DNA from: Mytilisepta virgata
Taxonomy: Eukaryota; Mollusca; Bivalvia; Mytilida; Mytilidae
Reading direction: 5' to 3'
NCBI GenBank assembly: GCA_028015205.1
Contig: CM051511.1
Coordinates: 38,341,204 to 38,405,203 of the forward strand
Length of the DNA stretch: 64,000 nt
A program made the position numbers and the translations under genes. Under the pieces are notes generated by a model. That model had not been told where the DNA came from. It searched no databases and saw nothing but the letters and a program-made list of their open reading frames with translations. Numbering within the stretch: the stretch's first letter is position 1; each line of letters opens with the position of its first letter. Shown piece by piece: positions 32,041 to 44,386 of this stretch.

Positions 32041-33845
32041 AGATTTTTGAACTAAAACTGTATGCTATGAACTACTGTTTGGATATATATATGTAGACAA
32101 GATTGTCAATGCATGAATAATGCTGTTCTCATTCCCAATGCATCTATACTAGTCATTACAATGTTAATGCCCTTTTTGCTAAGCCGATGTGGGCAGTTAA
32201 TGTTACCGTTGTCTGTCTGTATGTAAATCTCTGTTCATCATGAAAGTGATTTCCGTTTTATAATATTAATATGGCTCAACTGAATGTTATTAAATATATA
32301 AACAATGTTTATTATCACCAAAAAAAAAAAAAAAAAACCAGATAAATTTAAAATTTGGATTGTGTCCCTCTTCAGTATCATTATAGTTATATTTCCATTT
32401 ATATGTGGAAATATTTTTACTATCTTAATAATATTTCGAACTCTTATTTGCCGCAGACAAATGTTAAACAAAACACTATTTATTTTAAAGTGCTCATTCC
32501 CACAAAAAAAATAATCAAACGCAAAATTGAATGGTGATTCTTTCACTATTCTAGAGACGTGTCCCATAGTAACTAATATGCAAGCAAGTACCACTGATAC
32601 ATTCACAAATTATTTACTGTTATATATAGTTCAGAGTTATGTACAACTACATGTATACATATATATGCTATGCGATGTGATGAACTTTTTGAAGTTTGAT
32701 AAATGATTAATTTTTATGAATAATGTATATTTGTTAGTCCAATGTATATATTTATAGTTTTTTGCATTTTTTACTATATTAATAATAGGTATAGATAGTC
32801 TATTGAACTGTATTAAATGGAAATAGCATGAATTCAATGGATAATACAATAATAAATCCAAATGTTTATATATACCAGTTATGACATTTTTTAAAGTTAT
32901 CTAATGGTCAATCCAAAGTTTGATTGTAACACATGTGATCCTTTTAATCCATTTTAGAATATTAAGAGACTATACAAATGCTAGCTCAGCATACAGATAA
33001 ATGATTTGAAAACATAACAGATATGCTAAATAAATAATAAAATGCTCAATTCTGTTCATATAATATAGTCCTACATTTGAAAGTCATTATAACTGTATGC
33101 TTAGCATATATATAACTGGATTAAATCAAATATATGGGATCATGTAAAATGTTTCTCGTTAAATGTAATATAAAAAAATGTATTTTGGTATATGTGAATA
33201 TTTTAACTAATATCAAATAGAAATTTACTACATATTATAGGAAAAGAGAGGTTCACGAAGGGTTAGAATGGCCCTAAATTGGTCAAGCGATTACAAATTT
33301 CAAATAGAAATACTTGTGATAATTCTATTAAGACTAAAATATACTATTTTGGCACCTACTATTAAATATCTTGAAGCTATGACCCCATAATTATACATTA
33401 TTTGTATTTTTGGTCAATTTTGTCTGAAATTTATATGTTTTGGCATAATTAACCATGGCTGCCATACAATTCCGAAAAGTTTTTATTTCATTATATTTGG
33501 ACAAAATGGGCCTAATTTGGTGAATGTAATGTACTATTATGAAAGAACTGATTTATTGAGCGTTAACACATTTGAAATCGACCAATTTACGAACCAAATT
33601 GTGAACTATTTGGAGTTTAATTGTAAGATTTATATTTTAGACCGTTTTGGGCTATAAATGAACTGTGTCCTTTGAATAAGTGATATCACAATAACCATAA
33701 TACTAAGTACCTGTTAGAAAATAGCACTTTTACAGTACATTGTTAAAAATGAATACATTCCAACAATGACCAATATTAATGATGTAATATGAGATTATAT
33801 ATATACTGTTTTATATTGTTACATATATAAATGAAAATTGAAACC
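32041..33845. other. Very AT-rich spacer
   Basis: The longest frame is 122 codons on the minus strand (32238-32606); its composition is low-complexity and hydrophobic and it crosses a poly-A run, so I do not call it a gene. No other feature seen. Confidence 0.4.
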
Positions 33846-33849
33846 AAAC

Positions 33850-34130
33850 TGTTGTCATTATTAAAAAAAAGAAACGAAAAGGGAGGTATGATTGGTAATC
33901 AGACACAGAAACAAAATGATGAAAAAGAAATAAAGCTAACCATACAACATCTTTACAATCAGAAAAAAACTATACTAAAATCAGTTAGAAATAGCCATGA
34001 AATGACAAATATTAAACAATATAAATCAGAAAACTAATGGCCACATCAATGTACAAACAGAAAATCAAAAGATATACACAAAAGAATTACAAGCCCTGTT
34101 TTACAGGCCTCTAAGGACCGACGCATTCAT
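33850..34130 (+). repeat. Diverged dispersed repeat, possibly family B-related
   Basis: 'gaaaactaatggccacatca' and 'atgtacaaacagaaaatcaa' resemble the middle of a repeat I associate with bivalve genomes, and the context 'ggtatgattggtaatcagac' fits its 5' part. The similarity is by eye only. The 68-codon frame here is lysine-rich by-product. Confidence 0.3.
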
Positions 34131-34159
34131 ATTGTAGTTGTGATCTATATGTATGGTGC

Positions 34160-34310
34160 AAAATCATCTCATTGCTACTACCCATCCAGAGCACTTGAGA
34201 TCACCCCAACTATTGGTGGGGTTAAGTTGCTCAGGCTTTAGTTTTCTATGTTGTTTCTAGTGTACTCTTATTTGTCTTTTTCAGTGGTATCTTTCACCCA
34301 AATATTACAA
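34160..34310 (+). repeat. Dispersed repeat family D-like, forward copy
   Basis: 'ccagagcacttgagatcacc', 'attggtggggttaagttgct' and 'tggtatctttcaccc' parallel 'ccggagcacctgagtttacc', 'tttttgtggggtccatgttg' and 'ttggtatttcttgac' at 42210-42380. Confidence 0.5.
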
Positions 34311-35133
34311 TTTATCTGTTTTAATATGATTGTCTTGACCTCTTTCTCATAATTCAGTGACTAGTCAAAAAAATATTTGCTATGTTGATTCTGTGTCATA
34401 AGTAATAAGCTAAAGATTTTTGCAAGTGTGCAACTATACGGTCATAATGCCAATCTAGCAGTTCTCATTTGACCACGTCAACATTTCATGGATAATTCAC
34501 AAAGATAAGTTTCTTACTATAAGACAGTATCTCAGATATGATAGCAAATTATATTATGTATACTATATTGTAAGGTGAACATCTGTCTGGCAGGTACTAT
34601 ATAAACACCTGTCATTTATCAATAATCCAACATAACTTGAGGTTCTCTGATGTTCAGTACTTCAGTACTTTGATTGTTATTATATCTGCATTCTGATTCA
34701 TTGGATTGACTTTTAAATCAAAGATTGCATAAATGTATAATTTTCATGTCTTTCTTCAGTTCTTTAACATTTGCAAAGATTGACCGAGTTCTAATAATTC
34801 GTCAATGCTAACCTATCTCTACACTGTAATTAATAAAACTGGTACTGTGAGCATATATAGATAATGACTACACATTATTTTTACATTAACATGGGGCAGT
34901 TATTTAAAACTACAATAACAAAAGCTCCATAGACAGATCCATTGATTATAGTAAGATAATACTTGATTTCAATTAAAACAAACCTAAGATCTGTATAAAA
35001 TATAAATTACAGTTATTTAATGGATTTTACAGACATGATTACATATCGCCCGAGATACATGACATACTAGTATTACAGCACACACAGTGGGAAAAGAAGG
35101 TAATGCTTAATTCGACGGGAGAAAAGTTTAATC
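34311..35133. other. Spacer, nothing recognised
   Basis: AT-rich, no supported feature. Confidence 0.4.
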
Positions 35134-35335
35134 TTAAAAGGCCATTTCTGTCTTGTTAAATCGTGACTGTCTTTAATTTTTACAATTCCTGAAATTAAAT
35201 ACGGTATCAAGATAACAAGATAAAAGCAAGATAAAATTCAAGATTGGTCAAGACCAGTTCATAAAACTTAGGATTGAAATGAGCTTTATGCAAAGGACTA
35301 CATTGACCTGTTCTGAACTGATCTTAACGTGTCCT
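35134..35335 (+). mobile_element. Diverged copy of the intron-4 MITE
   Basis: 'ttaaaaggccatttctgtct' corresponds to 'ttaaacggccattctgatct' at 16073, and 'caagataacaagataaaagc' to 'caagataacgagatcaaatc' at 16147. The right end is not preserved. Confidence 0.45.
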
Positions 35336-35389
35336 TCCAAACATCATTCCTGCCAATTTTGGTTAAATTCTGCCCATTAGTTCTGATCA

Positions 35390-35690
35390 AATAACAAAGT
35401 CCTTTCTCATATGGTTTTCATGGAAACTGTGAGCAGTCACAATCGTTAGGTGAGTATATAGATCTCAACCATAAGTGGATTGTTGGTATTGCTGTTATCA
35501 ATCCTGCAAAGTTTCAAAACATTTTAATTTATTTTCAGAGTTTGTTTTTGAAAATTGGCCAAATAAAAATAGAAGATAGCCTCTTGCGGTCATGTTGATC
35601 AGAACCAATGAGTAAAGTTTGCAACAGTCCTGCCATACATCATTCCTTCCAACTCTTGTTAGAATCTGCCCATAAGTTCTTCAGCAAAAA
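35390..35690 (+). repeat. Repeat unit related to 36880-37325
   Basis: 'catatggttttcatggaaac', 'ggtattgctgttatcaatcc' and 'agaatctgcccataagttc' recur at 36886-37165 and again at 37200-37325. It ends in a poly-A/AAAC tract at about 35686-35785. Confidence 0.65.
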
Positions 35691-35786
35691 AAAAAACAAA
35701 AAAAAAAAAAAACAACAAAAAACAAAAAAAAAAAAAAAAAAAAACAAAAAAAAAAAAAAAAAAAAAAAAAACAAACAAACAAAAAA
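35686..35786. repeat. Poly-A tract with scattered C
   Basis: About 100 bases of almost pure A with single C interruptions. The 79-codon frame across it is a lysine-run by-product. Confidence 0.9.
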
Positions 35787-35794
35787 CGATCAAA

Positions 35795-36300
35795 CAGTTG
35801 TTGTGAACGTATTTTCGGAACATTATCGTTATCCGGCATTCAGATAAACCGCGATTTCATTACGGACTTTTGTCTGAGTTATCTTTTCTTGAGATGAAAA
35901 ATATTAAAATATGTCCAAATCTTGAATACTCCGATGATATGTGTGTTCATGGTTGATCTAATATTGTAAATATTGTATGATAATACTATGAATTGACTTA
36001 CAGTGAGTGTGAGTGCTACTTTGAGTTACATTCAATTTGTTGTTTTTAATAAATTTTCTCACTATTTAAAGGTCGACATGCAGATCATTGGATTATTTAT
36101 TTGTTATTTGTTGAAATTGAGATAAATTGTAATTCTATATTTCATGAAAGTCTGAAGAAATAATAATAATTTAGAATTTTTAGCACTTTCTTGTTTACTT
36201 TAATCTACACCATAGTTTTGCCAGACCGCTCGAATTATTAGACAGTTTTATCTGACCGTCCGATCGTAAAACACGCATACATTCATAACACTGGCCACCA
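35795..36300 (+). repeat. Tandem segmental duplication, unit 1
   Basis: It starts 'gttgttgtgaacgtattttc' and includes 'cattatcgttatccggcatt', 'actatttaaaggtcgacatg' and 'gttttgccagaccgctcga'. It is followed at once by unit 2 at 36303-36880. Confidence 0.75.
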
Positions 36301-36302
36301 CA

Positions 36303-36880
36303 GTGTTGTGAACGTATTTTCGGAACATTATCGTTATCCAGTATTCAGATAAACCGCGATGTTTTAGAAGTATGCTTTTGGCATTTACATGTTTTGGATT
36401 GAAGAATTACCATTCAACTTTACTTGTTTATCTTTTACCTAAAGCCTACTAATGTTTAATTTGTAAGAAATTCGTATTATTGAAAAAATCCGCCAAGTTT
36501 CATTACTGACTTTCTTGTCCGAGTTATCTTTTCTTGAAAGTTCCAGTAGGTATTTTGTCATTAAACGGTGAAATTTGTGACTGATATTTTCTGGAGTCTG
36601 CATTAGTAATATTTTAAACCAAGGGGGTTTCCAAGTTATATTTGGCAACCTATTAATATTCTCACTATTTAAAGGTCGATCATTTGATTAGTTATTTGTT
36701 ATTTGCTGAAATTGAGATAAATTGTAATTTTATATTTCACGAAAGTCTGAAGAAAGAATAATACTTTAGAATTTTTAGAACTTTCTTGTTTACTTCAATC
36801 TATACGATAGTTTTGCCAGACCGCTCGAATTATTAGACAGTTTTATCAGACCGCTCGCATACATTCAAAACACAGTCATT
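36303..36880 (+). repeat. Tandem segmental duplication, unit 2
   Basis: It repeats unit 1 in order: 'gttgtgaacgtattttcgga' (36305), 'gagttatcttttcttgaaag' (36522), 'actatttaaaggtcgatcat' (36664) and 'gttttgccagaccgctcga' (36811). It is about 70 bases longer than unit 1 because of internal insertions. Confidence 0.75.
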
Positions 36881-37330
36881 TCACATATATGGTTTCAATG
36901 GAAACTTTAAGCAGCCGCAGTGGTCGGATGAGAGGATGAATCTCGACCAAAATTTGACTATTTGTAGACGGTATTTCTCTCATAAATCCTGTAAAGTTAC
37001 AAAACATTTCATAATGTAGTTTCAGAGGAGAAGATTTTTTTTTAAAAATTGGCCAATAAAAATCAAAGATGGCCTCTGGCGGCCATATTATTGATCCAAC
37101 CGAAACCAAAGGTAAAAAAGACCTTCCGTGCACCATTCCTACATTTTTTTGTTAGAATCTGACCATAAGTTTCTGCGAAAATGACAAAAAGTTATTTTCC
37201 ATATGGTTTCCATTGAAACTTTGTGTAGCTGCAGCCATCGGCTGAGTAGATGAACGTTAAGCAAAAGTGGACCGTTAGTAGAAGGTATTGCTGTCATCAA
37301 TCCTGCTACGTTTCAGAACCAGGTAAGCTA
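36881..37330 (+). repeat. One and a half further copies of the 35390 repeat
   Basis: Copy 1 runs from 'atatggtttcaatggaaact' (36886) through 'aaaattggccaataaaaatc' and 'gatggcctctggcggccata' (37069). A partial copy starts at 'catatggtttccattgaaac' (37200) and ends 'gctgtcatcaatcctgcta'. The period is about 310 bases. Confidence 0.65.
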
Positions 37331-38049
37331 AAAAAGACGAAGTAAGAATTGTCATTTTTAACCAAACGTTACTAGTGGATCTTACTATAACTTGTGAGTT
37401 CTTGTTCATCAACGATCTTTTTGTCCGATGTCACGCTCCTTACATATAAAACTGGGTAATTACAATTATCCTATCTGGACATGCTGGATGAGAATTGACA
37501 TTTATCAATGCTTTCTTCTGATAAAATCTGCCATGTCTTCAGCCATTTAAAAAAAAAATGTGTTGTTTGTCAACATATTTTTTTAAACTATAAACATCTT
37601 TTCAATGCTTGTGATCAAGGCTACTTGAATGAAGACTATCTTTCACCTTTAAATTTTTTGTCATTTTTAGGTTTGTTTTATTTATATTTTGACCATTGGA
37701 CAGATCACTGACCGTTAATCATTTGCTTATTACATGTATATAATATCTGTCCTGAGATTATCATAGTATCAAATTACAATGTAAATAAGAATTCTTAACC
37801 TTTAGGTTTTTTATAGATTTTTCCTTTGAAAAATAGGATGTCACCAAATTACACATGTAAGTCATTAAATAGACAATGGGGCCATCCATCACAGCTTTTT
37901 ACAAGCGAAGATAGTGATTAGATCTCTGATAAAACAAATAAGGGAAAGCGTTAACTTTACTTATATTAAATTGTACACAGTTTCTTTGATTAAACAAAAG
38001 AAAAATACTAATTATGGCAATTTTTATTATCAACCTTGATATAAATATA
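37331..38049. other. Spacer, nothing recognised
   Basis: No supported feature. Confidence 0.4.
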
Positions 38050-38868
38050 CATTAGTTTAAACATATTTATTCAAATAAATATTCATACATATGTACAATA
38101 CAGACTGAGCATAACAAAATAGGATTCAGAAACAAGCTGTAAGCTTATGTAAATCTGTTTCCTTGTTTCACACAAACAAATAATCAAGACGAATTGCTCG
38201 TTACACAAAGAGAAACTATGCATACATAACATCATTTATATCATTCATGACTGTTATATTTTAAAAAAAAAAGAAAGAAAAAGAAAAGTTATGTATCAAG
38301 GTGTAAATCTTTTACTCTTTATGATAAAGTTCTGAACTTCGACAAAAACTTTCGCATTTTGTTCATCTGAAATACCAGGAGAACCAAAAATCAATAAATT
38401 AACGTTTATAACAATCGGAACAAAATTCAAAGCTGCAAACAGGTTCTGTCTGTGTAAAAAATATCTAGGACAGTCAAAGAAAAAGTGTGATGAAGATTCT
38501 ATTGAACCACATACACAGTTAGGGGACTCAACAAGATTTCTCATAAAGAGATGCAGGTTTAAGGAGCTACAATCCATACGAATTCTCGTATGTATAATTT
38601 GACCCAACCTACTGCCAACATAGAAATATGATGGTACTTTGTGGCTACTGTTAGTAATATCCTTCTTAAACAGGCTTAAAGAGTCGCAATTCTTAATACT
38701 AGCGGGAAGTTTATTCCACTCTTTAATAGTAGAGGGTAAAAAATAATCGGAATATAAATTAGTTCTGGTCCTTATCTCCAATAAACTGCTGGATTGACGT
38801 GTATTGTACGTGTAACGAAATAAAGTTAATTTTATTGCAAGACTCTGGGTTGGATTTCTTTTCGCACA
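38050..38868 (-). pseudogene. 3' end of a LINE: C-terminal reverse-transcriptase region and 3' UTR
   Basis: The minus strand is open from 38868 (just after an in-frame TAG) down to the stop at 38296, about 190 codons, with the first Met at 38781. Visible features are NPTQSLAIKLTLFRYTYNT, then FLPSTIKEWNKLPASIKN, VGSRLGQIIHTRIRMDCS and a zinc-knuckle-like CVCGSIESSSHFFFDCP (Cys-x-Cys, His, Cys). This is the typical end of non-LTR retrotransposon ORF2 downstream of the polymerase domain. The polymerase and endonuclease parts are absent, so it is a 5'-truncated insertion. The segment 38050-38295 would be the 3' UTR, with 'tttgaataaatatg' as candidate polyadenylation signal. Confidence 0.8.
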
Positions 38869-39104
38869 CTACTTCTTAGATGGATGACAGGTTTTAAGAA
38901 TGATAGTAGTGAGATACACAGTTCAGTTTTCGAAATTCATTAAAATTCACTACCATCATATGTTAGCCTGTTCTCTAATTCTTTACAAAATGGAGACCCA
39001 GCAGAACAATTATTACCATGCATGTCATAATTTATCAGATCCTTTAAATACAGAAATGAAGCAACATCATAATTAATGAAATTTTTACGGGAAATTTAAT
39101 TCTA

Positions 39105-39265
39105 ACACGGCTAATATTGCGTTACGTTACTGACTTTTCATTGTGACGTCATTTTTTTTCGACGACCGATATAATTAATCAAATGTATATAAAGTCTCGT
39201 AGTCTGTACGCAATAAAACTCATTTGTCAACAGTAAAGAATAGTTCTACTGTTTCTCCTTTGATT
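39105..39265 (+). promoter_or_regulatory. Promoter-like block, possible solo LTR
   Basis: Within 160 bases there are a CRE-like 'tgacgtca' (39143), a TATA-like 'gtatataaag' (39184) and AATAAA (39212) in the order expected of an LTR U3-R. I could not define both ends or a target duplication, so this is tentative. Confidence 0.25.
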
Positions 39266-40714
39266 CTATTTGGCCATCAGTATTTGTAATGACAATCTGG
39301 AAATACAAAATTTAAATGGAAAAAAGTCGTTGCATTATCTATGGTGACGTTGTACGATCATTTGTAAGCCAATAAAACTATCATTACATCAGTCAGAACT
39401 GGGTGTCACATATCCTAGCCTAATAAAGATTGATATATGTTTGTTTGATTTCAATAACGCCAAACAAAAGCAATAATTTCACTGTCGGATTCGGTTCATA
39501 TAGATAAATGGGTGTCGATGGCCGTCTTAAACGTATATCTGATAACGTTAGGACATCACAGGACATAAAAACAATCCGATTTGCTTGATAAGACCTATTG
39601 GCTCGTTATAAATCATGAACGATTATATTGTTACCTCAATTGTAAAAACATCACGAAAAGACGAACATGCCATTATGAGAAAAAAACGCGCCGATCGATA
39701 GCTTGTATTATTAAAAACAAAAAAAACAAAAAAAAACCCAACCCCCCCAAAAAACCCCAAAAAACCGAGATATTTATTAGTATTATGTTTGAGTTTGTAT
39801 GTTGACATTCCAGTATTTTTAGGGTTCTTGAAATTGCTTAAGTATGCTGTAAAAGGAGCAACACATACTGGCATTGGGAACTAAAGATCAAAGTGCCATT
39901 AATTTAATTTTTGTTGTAGTTTCTCTCTATTGTTTGTAAATATTCTAATAAGAGTGTAATGTTCAATTGTAAGAGACTGGTCTTATCCAGCATTTGAAGA
40001 TAAAATATAGCAATGCCAGTAAACGCCAAGTGAAGCAGTTTTGGGGGAAGTTATTTGAAAACTGGATTCCTCTTCTTCATGTTCTTTACAACCTTTTCCA
40101 GTCTATTTTGGGACCAGTATACTGTAAAAAAAACTGGTTTCCACCCAGTGGCGCCCCTAGTGTTTACTAACATTGCTATAAAATAAACACAATTACATGT
40201 ACAAATGTATCATAAGACCAGTCTACTTTTAATAAATCTTGTGAAAGTATTGAAATTTCGATGACATGAACACATGTTGTCTGACACTGAACATATGTTG
40301 TGTGACACTGAGCACATGTAGGTACGACTTAATAAAAGGACAAACCCACATTAAATATTCTTTAGTAGACGTATTTATGAAAAACTTTACACAGCTTTAT
40401 CGAGAAAAAATTCAAATTCATAAAATGAAACAAACTATTAAAATGTTGCTGTTTTGTGCTAAATTTCCTCGTAGATCTTAAACTTGGAATTCCAAACGGT
40501 AATTATGACACCAACGAGACTGTAACATAGAGAGAAAACTGTGAATAACAAATTGCAATGAGACAGATTTATGGGATTTACTATCGTCAGTTTAGGTATA
40601 TGCACAGTATAATGTGGCTCTGTTGCCAGAGTCCAGACAGTTCGTATTGGTCACTTGCCTGGCAATAATTGCGCTCAAACAAGTGTTAAATCCAAATAAC
40701 CCCAATCAAATCAA
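39266..40714. other. Spacer, nothing recognised
   Basis: It contains an A/C-rich low-complexity tract at about 39713-39765 and short frames of no recognisable family. Confidence 0.4.
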
Positions 40715-40875
40715 ATAAAACCGGTTTAACCAATGTTCAGTTACCGATCCAAGTCAGCTTTTTTTACGTTTGAGTTTTGTGCTGTTTTGGGTTCTATCTG
40801 TTGGGTGGCGTTGATTGATTGACATGTCATTGTTTACCTTTCCGGTTATCTATTTTGTTGTTTATTTTTGTATAC
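40715..40875 (+). repeat. Dispersed repeat family A
   Basis: 'ataaaaccggtttaaccaat', 'gatccaagtcagc', 'ggtggcgttgattgattga' and 'tttacctttccggttatcta' follow the family order seen at 896-1120 and 8101-8215. Confidence 0.6.
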
Positions 40876-41319
40876 TTGAAGGTTTAAAACAAACACATTT
40901 GTAAACGGACAAGACAATTATAGCGTATCAATTATACAAACCCACGAAAACAAAAACATTACGGACAAATTAATTCAGATATTAAATTTGGTACACAATG
41001 TACTGACTATAAAAGCGCACTATATAACCAAATACTGTTGCATGCGTAGATTAAATGCTGAAATGTGTATTTTGTATTTTCTGACAGTGAGTATAATTTG
41101 ACTGACAAATCTACTCAGTTGTAAAATAATAAATGTTGTTAATCCATAAACATAATCATATTAAATTTAGCCCTTACAAAAACAGACATGTGTCAATCTA
41201 AACGTGTATTCTCCTAAAATAACGAACCATTTGAATATCTGAAAGTTTTCTAAAGCAATATCAATGTACATTTAAGGCTTTATTAATACCAGAAACATTA
41301 AATCTGCTCGGTTTATTTT
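40876..41319. other. Spacer, nothing recognised
   Basis: AT-rich, no supported feature. Confidence 0.4.
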
Positions 41320-41520
41320 TTCGGCTTTAACCATTTTCGGCCTTCAGCACAACTGAAAAGTCAAAATCTCCGGCCTTATCGACGGCTAGATTGCTACTAC
41401 TTTTTAAAATACTTTTAAAGTTTTAAGTTAAAACATATATAAATTGTTAAAGTTTGCAACTCACAAGTCCTTGTGGTAGAAATATGCATGTTTTGTGCAT
41501 CAAATATTTGTATCTTTGAA
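41320..41520 (+). repeat. Diverged dispersed repeat family C
   Basis: 'cggccttcagcacaactgaa' and 'tgcatgttttgtgcatcaaa' recall 'agccttaagcacaactgacg' and 'acatcatgtgcatcaaaagt' at 29250-29310. Confidence 0.4.
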
Positions 41521-41555
41521 AATTTATATCAAAGTAATGTTTGAATCAGATTAAT

Positions 41556-41665
41556 ACAAGTTCCGAAATATCAGCAGCTAAACTGGTAATGATCTCTAGG
41601 GCAACATGGAGGAGTTCCGAAATATCAGCAACTAAACTGGTAATACTCTCTAGGGCAACAGGAAG
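41556..41665 (+). repeat. Two tandem copies of a ~55-bp unit
   Basis: 'agttccgaaatatcagcagc' plus 'taaactggtaatgatctcta' is repeated once, almost unchanged, 53 bases later. A 71-codon frame at 41541-41756 spans it but resembles nothing I know. Confidence 0.75.
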
Positions 41666-42119
41666 GCAACTCACAACTACTGGAATAAATTCTGGAACGG
41701 CGTCTTGGATGGACAGAGATGGAAAGGTAAATCTAGCTGACGAGATTTCAATTTAACCTCCACCAAGGAATAAAAAACTTTATTTGCGACACACTTCTGT
41801 TTCAGATTTCACACATAACACAGCGACAGTATTCGACCAGTAGATAGGAGAGCCCTAGCTAGTTTAGAGTTATGACCCTATCATATAAAATATAAATCAT
41901 GTACAAATCCAACCAATTTTTTGGCCTTTCTGACTAGCAATCGCCTTGTTGGTAATCATACATATACTATTTGGCATTTATTGTGTGTCTTATAAACCAA
42001 ATGGGCAGGATAGATAGGGGTTGGGTGGTTAAACAAGACAGACAATCTCCACTGTTTACTTGTTAGTGTTACAAACAAGTATGTGCTCTTTTCAGTTCAG
42101 TAGTGTTAATTTAGCTATG
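41666..42119. other. Spacer, nothing recognised
   Basis: No supported feature. Confidence 0.4.
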
Positions 42120-42400
42120 TACCTGTTCCGTTGATATTATCCCTTCCGGATTTGACATGGGCATCATGGCGGGTGTCCTGCAGGAAGCAGAGACTGCTTA
42201 CTCTTCCGGAGCACCTGAGTTTACCCCCGGTTTTTTTGTGGGGTCCATGTTGTTCATACGTTTTTAGTTTTTAATTGTAGTGCATGTATTGTTTCGGTCT
42301 TGTCTTCGTTGTTCTCCGGAGTTGGTCAGTTGTTACGATTTTTCTCTCCATCGAATACCCCTTTGGTATTTCTTGACTTTGCTCATTTATAACATCTCCT
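42120..42400 (+). repeat. Dispersed repeat family D, longest copy
   Basis: It runs from 'acctgttccgttgatattat' through 'ccggagcacctgagtttacc', 'tgttctccggagttggtcag' and 'tttggtatttcttgactttg' to about 42400. Fragments in the opposite orientation occur at 9905, 21520, 22540 and 54513. Confidence 0.65.
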
Positions 42401-43918
42401 GTTAACCATTTTATGACTTAGTATTTAATTATTTAAAATGCTCTAATCCAAACTTTACTGATCAAGGAGTATAGGTGAAACTCCTATAAAACAGAAATTG
42501 AACAGAAAAGACGTCATGCACTATCTGATTTATTTCTTTTCTCATTGTCTCTTCTATTAATATTTAATTTTTTCTCTGATCTGCCAGACAGAATAATGAG
42601 CAAACAATCCAATTATTTGCAGAGGGAGATTTTCTTGTCTCGATGTGTAGAAATCATCAAAATGTCTAGAATGATCTATCTATAACATCCATAATCGGCA
42701 AAAAACAAATAAGATTGTCGTGCAAAACAAATAATTATTTTAAGCAATTACCTGTTTTGCGTTTAAACAATCATGCTGTAATTTATCAATCGATATAATA
42801 TATTAAGCATTGATTAAGTTGGACAGAAAATCGTTTGTATTTGGGATTTGTTGACTATGGGAAGTATTTTGAGTGACTTTTATTTTGTTGATAAATTGGT
42901 TTTGTTTATCTCTTGTAATCATTATGTGAAAAAGGCCAACGAAAGACGTCGTCATATAATATCACTTACATTTGAGGTATATTTTTCTATATTTTATTAT
43001 ATATGAAAGTTGCACCAACCAAGTGAGTTAAATGTTGAGCAGTGCATACTTAATTGGATGCGACGCATAACAAATTCAAGATATCTTAAGCAAACTGAAT
43101 ACTCGATTATTTCTAATGTCCCGGATGTTTAAAGTAATAGAATAGAATGCAAGGAACCAATTCGGTTTCTATGTTAATCTCCATATGGGGGTACCAAGAT
43201 ATGAAAGAAAATTTCATAAAAATAAAAATTAATTTCTTGAAAAATAACAGCACCTCAATTAAGTGGAAATGTATCAGATTAATTTAATGCAACTAAAATA
43301 GTACGTTCCCATGGCGTTTCATGCCGAAAAATGAGGCTCAAAAAGGGGGATAAATTTTTGCTAAAAATCGGGGGGTACCCACTAAAATCATTGAAATTAC
43401 CCACATTCTTAAAAGCTAGTTTGAAATTGTTTTATCTCATACGTTTGGAAGGAAGAACCTCTGTCGTTTAAAATTATTTATTGTTTAATTTAATATTGAC
43501 CAATGGGGAGCGAGTCTCACTTTCATTTCAGCGCTAAATGTTCCCTTCACAAGATGTCTGCGCCCAGTATTTTATGAATTGGTACATTGTATCCAGAAAC
43601 AGCCTCAGTAATTAATCTTCGGCCCTCGTTAACAAACTATTGATTTCGGAAATGCATTTCTGTTTTACACTCTTGGATTATTTTTTTTTCCATTTATAAA
43701 AGAAATATATACATGTATTTTCATTTATTTCTTGAGAATAGTAAATAGAAAATCATATAAACTAAAATATAAAAAAAAAATATTTGCAAAATATCACCCA
43801 AGTGACGTATTCGTTTTATTTGGCGAGCAGTTGAATTTACCATAAAAGTCTTGGTGTACAAATGTGCTGTTAAGTATCCACGCTTTCGTCGAGATTTGGT
43901 TACTCAGCTGTGAAATAT
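42401..43918. other. Spacer, nothing recognised
   Basis: AT-rich, no supported feature. Confidence 0.4.
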
Positions 43919-44386
43919 GATGAGACGTAACTCCTTGAAATGCGTCGTATACAGCATATTATAAATTTACTATATCTAATATTAGTATCTTTGGATTGTT
44001 ATTTTGAAACTCCTGGGACGATGCCTCTGCATGGTGGACCCTAGGTCCCCGAGGGTATTCGCCAACCCAGTCGTCAGACTTGTCTGACATGATTATTCAT
44101 TGATTTGTTTTAGAAATTACCAGTATTTAGCAAAATTCAAATATAAAAGAATTACTAAGGGTTCATTCCTTGTATTGCACATGGTAGATCTCTTTAGCTG
44201 AAATTTGGCTTCCTATTTCGGTATGTTTGGTTATGAGTACTTCTTGTTATAAAATAAGTTTGGTTTTTGGCCTTCCAAATGTTTCGGTTTTAATGCTGCT
44301 GATGAGAGGTAACTCCTTGAAATGCGTCGTATACAGCATAGTATAAATTTACTACATCTAATATTAATATCTTTGGATTGTTATTT
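43919..44386 (+). repeat. Repeat family E, forward copy with duplicated end
   Basis: An 87-base block ('gtaactccttgaaatgcgtc' to 'tttggattgttattt') occurs at 43919-44005 and again at 44301-44386. The 295 bases between include 'tccccgagggtattcgccaa' and 'gacttgtctgacatgattat'. This is about 1.2 units of a ~382-base repeat. An inverted copy lies at 50824-51205. Confidence 0.75.

Noticed and set aside
32238..32606. 122-codon minus-strand frame
   Set aside because: It is low-complexity, hydrophobic and AT-driven, and it includes a poly-F run from a poly-A tract.
35608..35847. 79-codon lysine-rich frame
   Set aside because: It is generated by the poly-A/AAAC tract.
41541..41756. 71-codon frame over the 55-bp tandem repeat, with a donor-like 'ggtaaat' nearby
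   Set aside because: The repeat explains half of it. No acceptor, no family and no neighbouring exons could be found.
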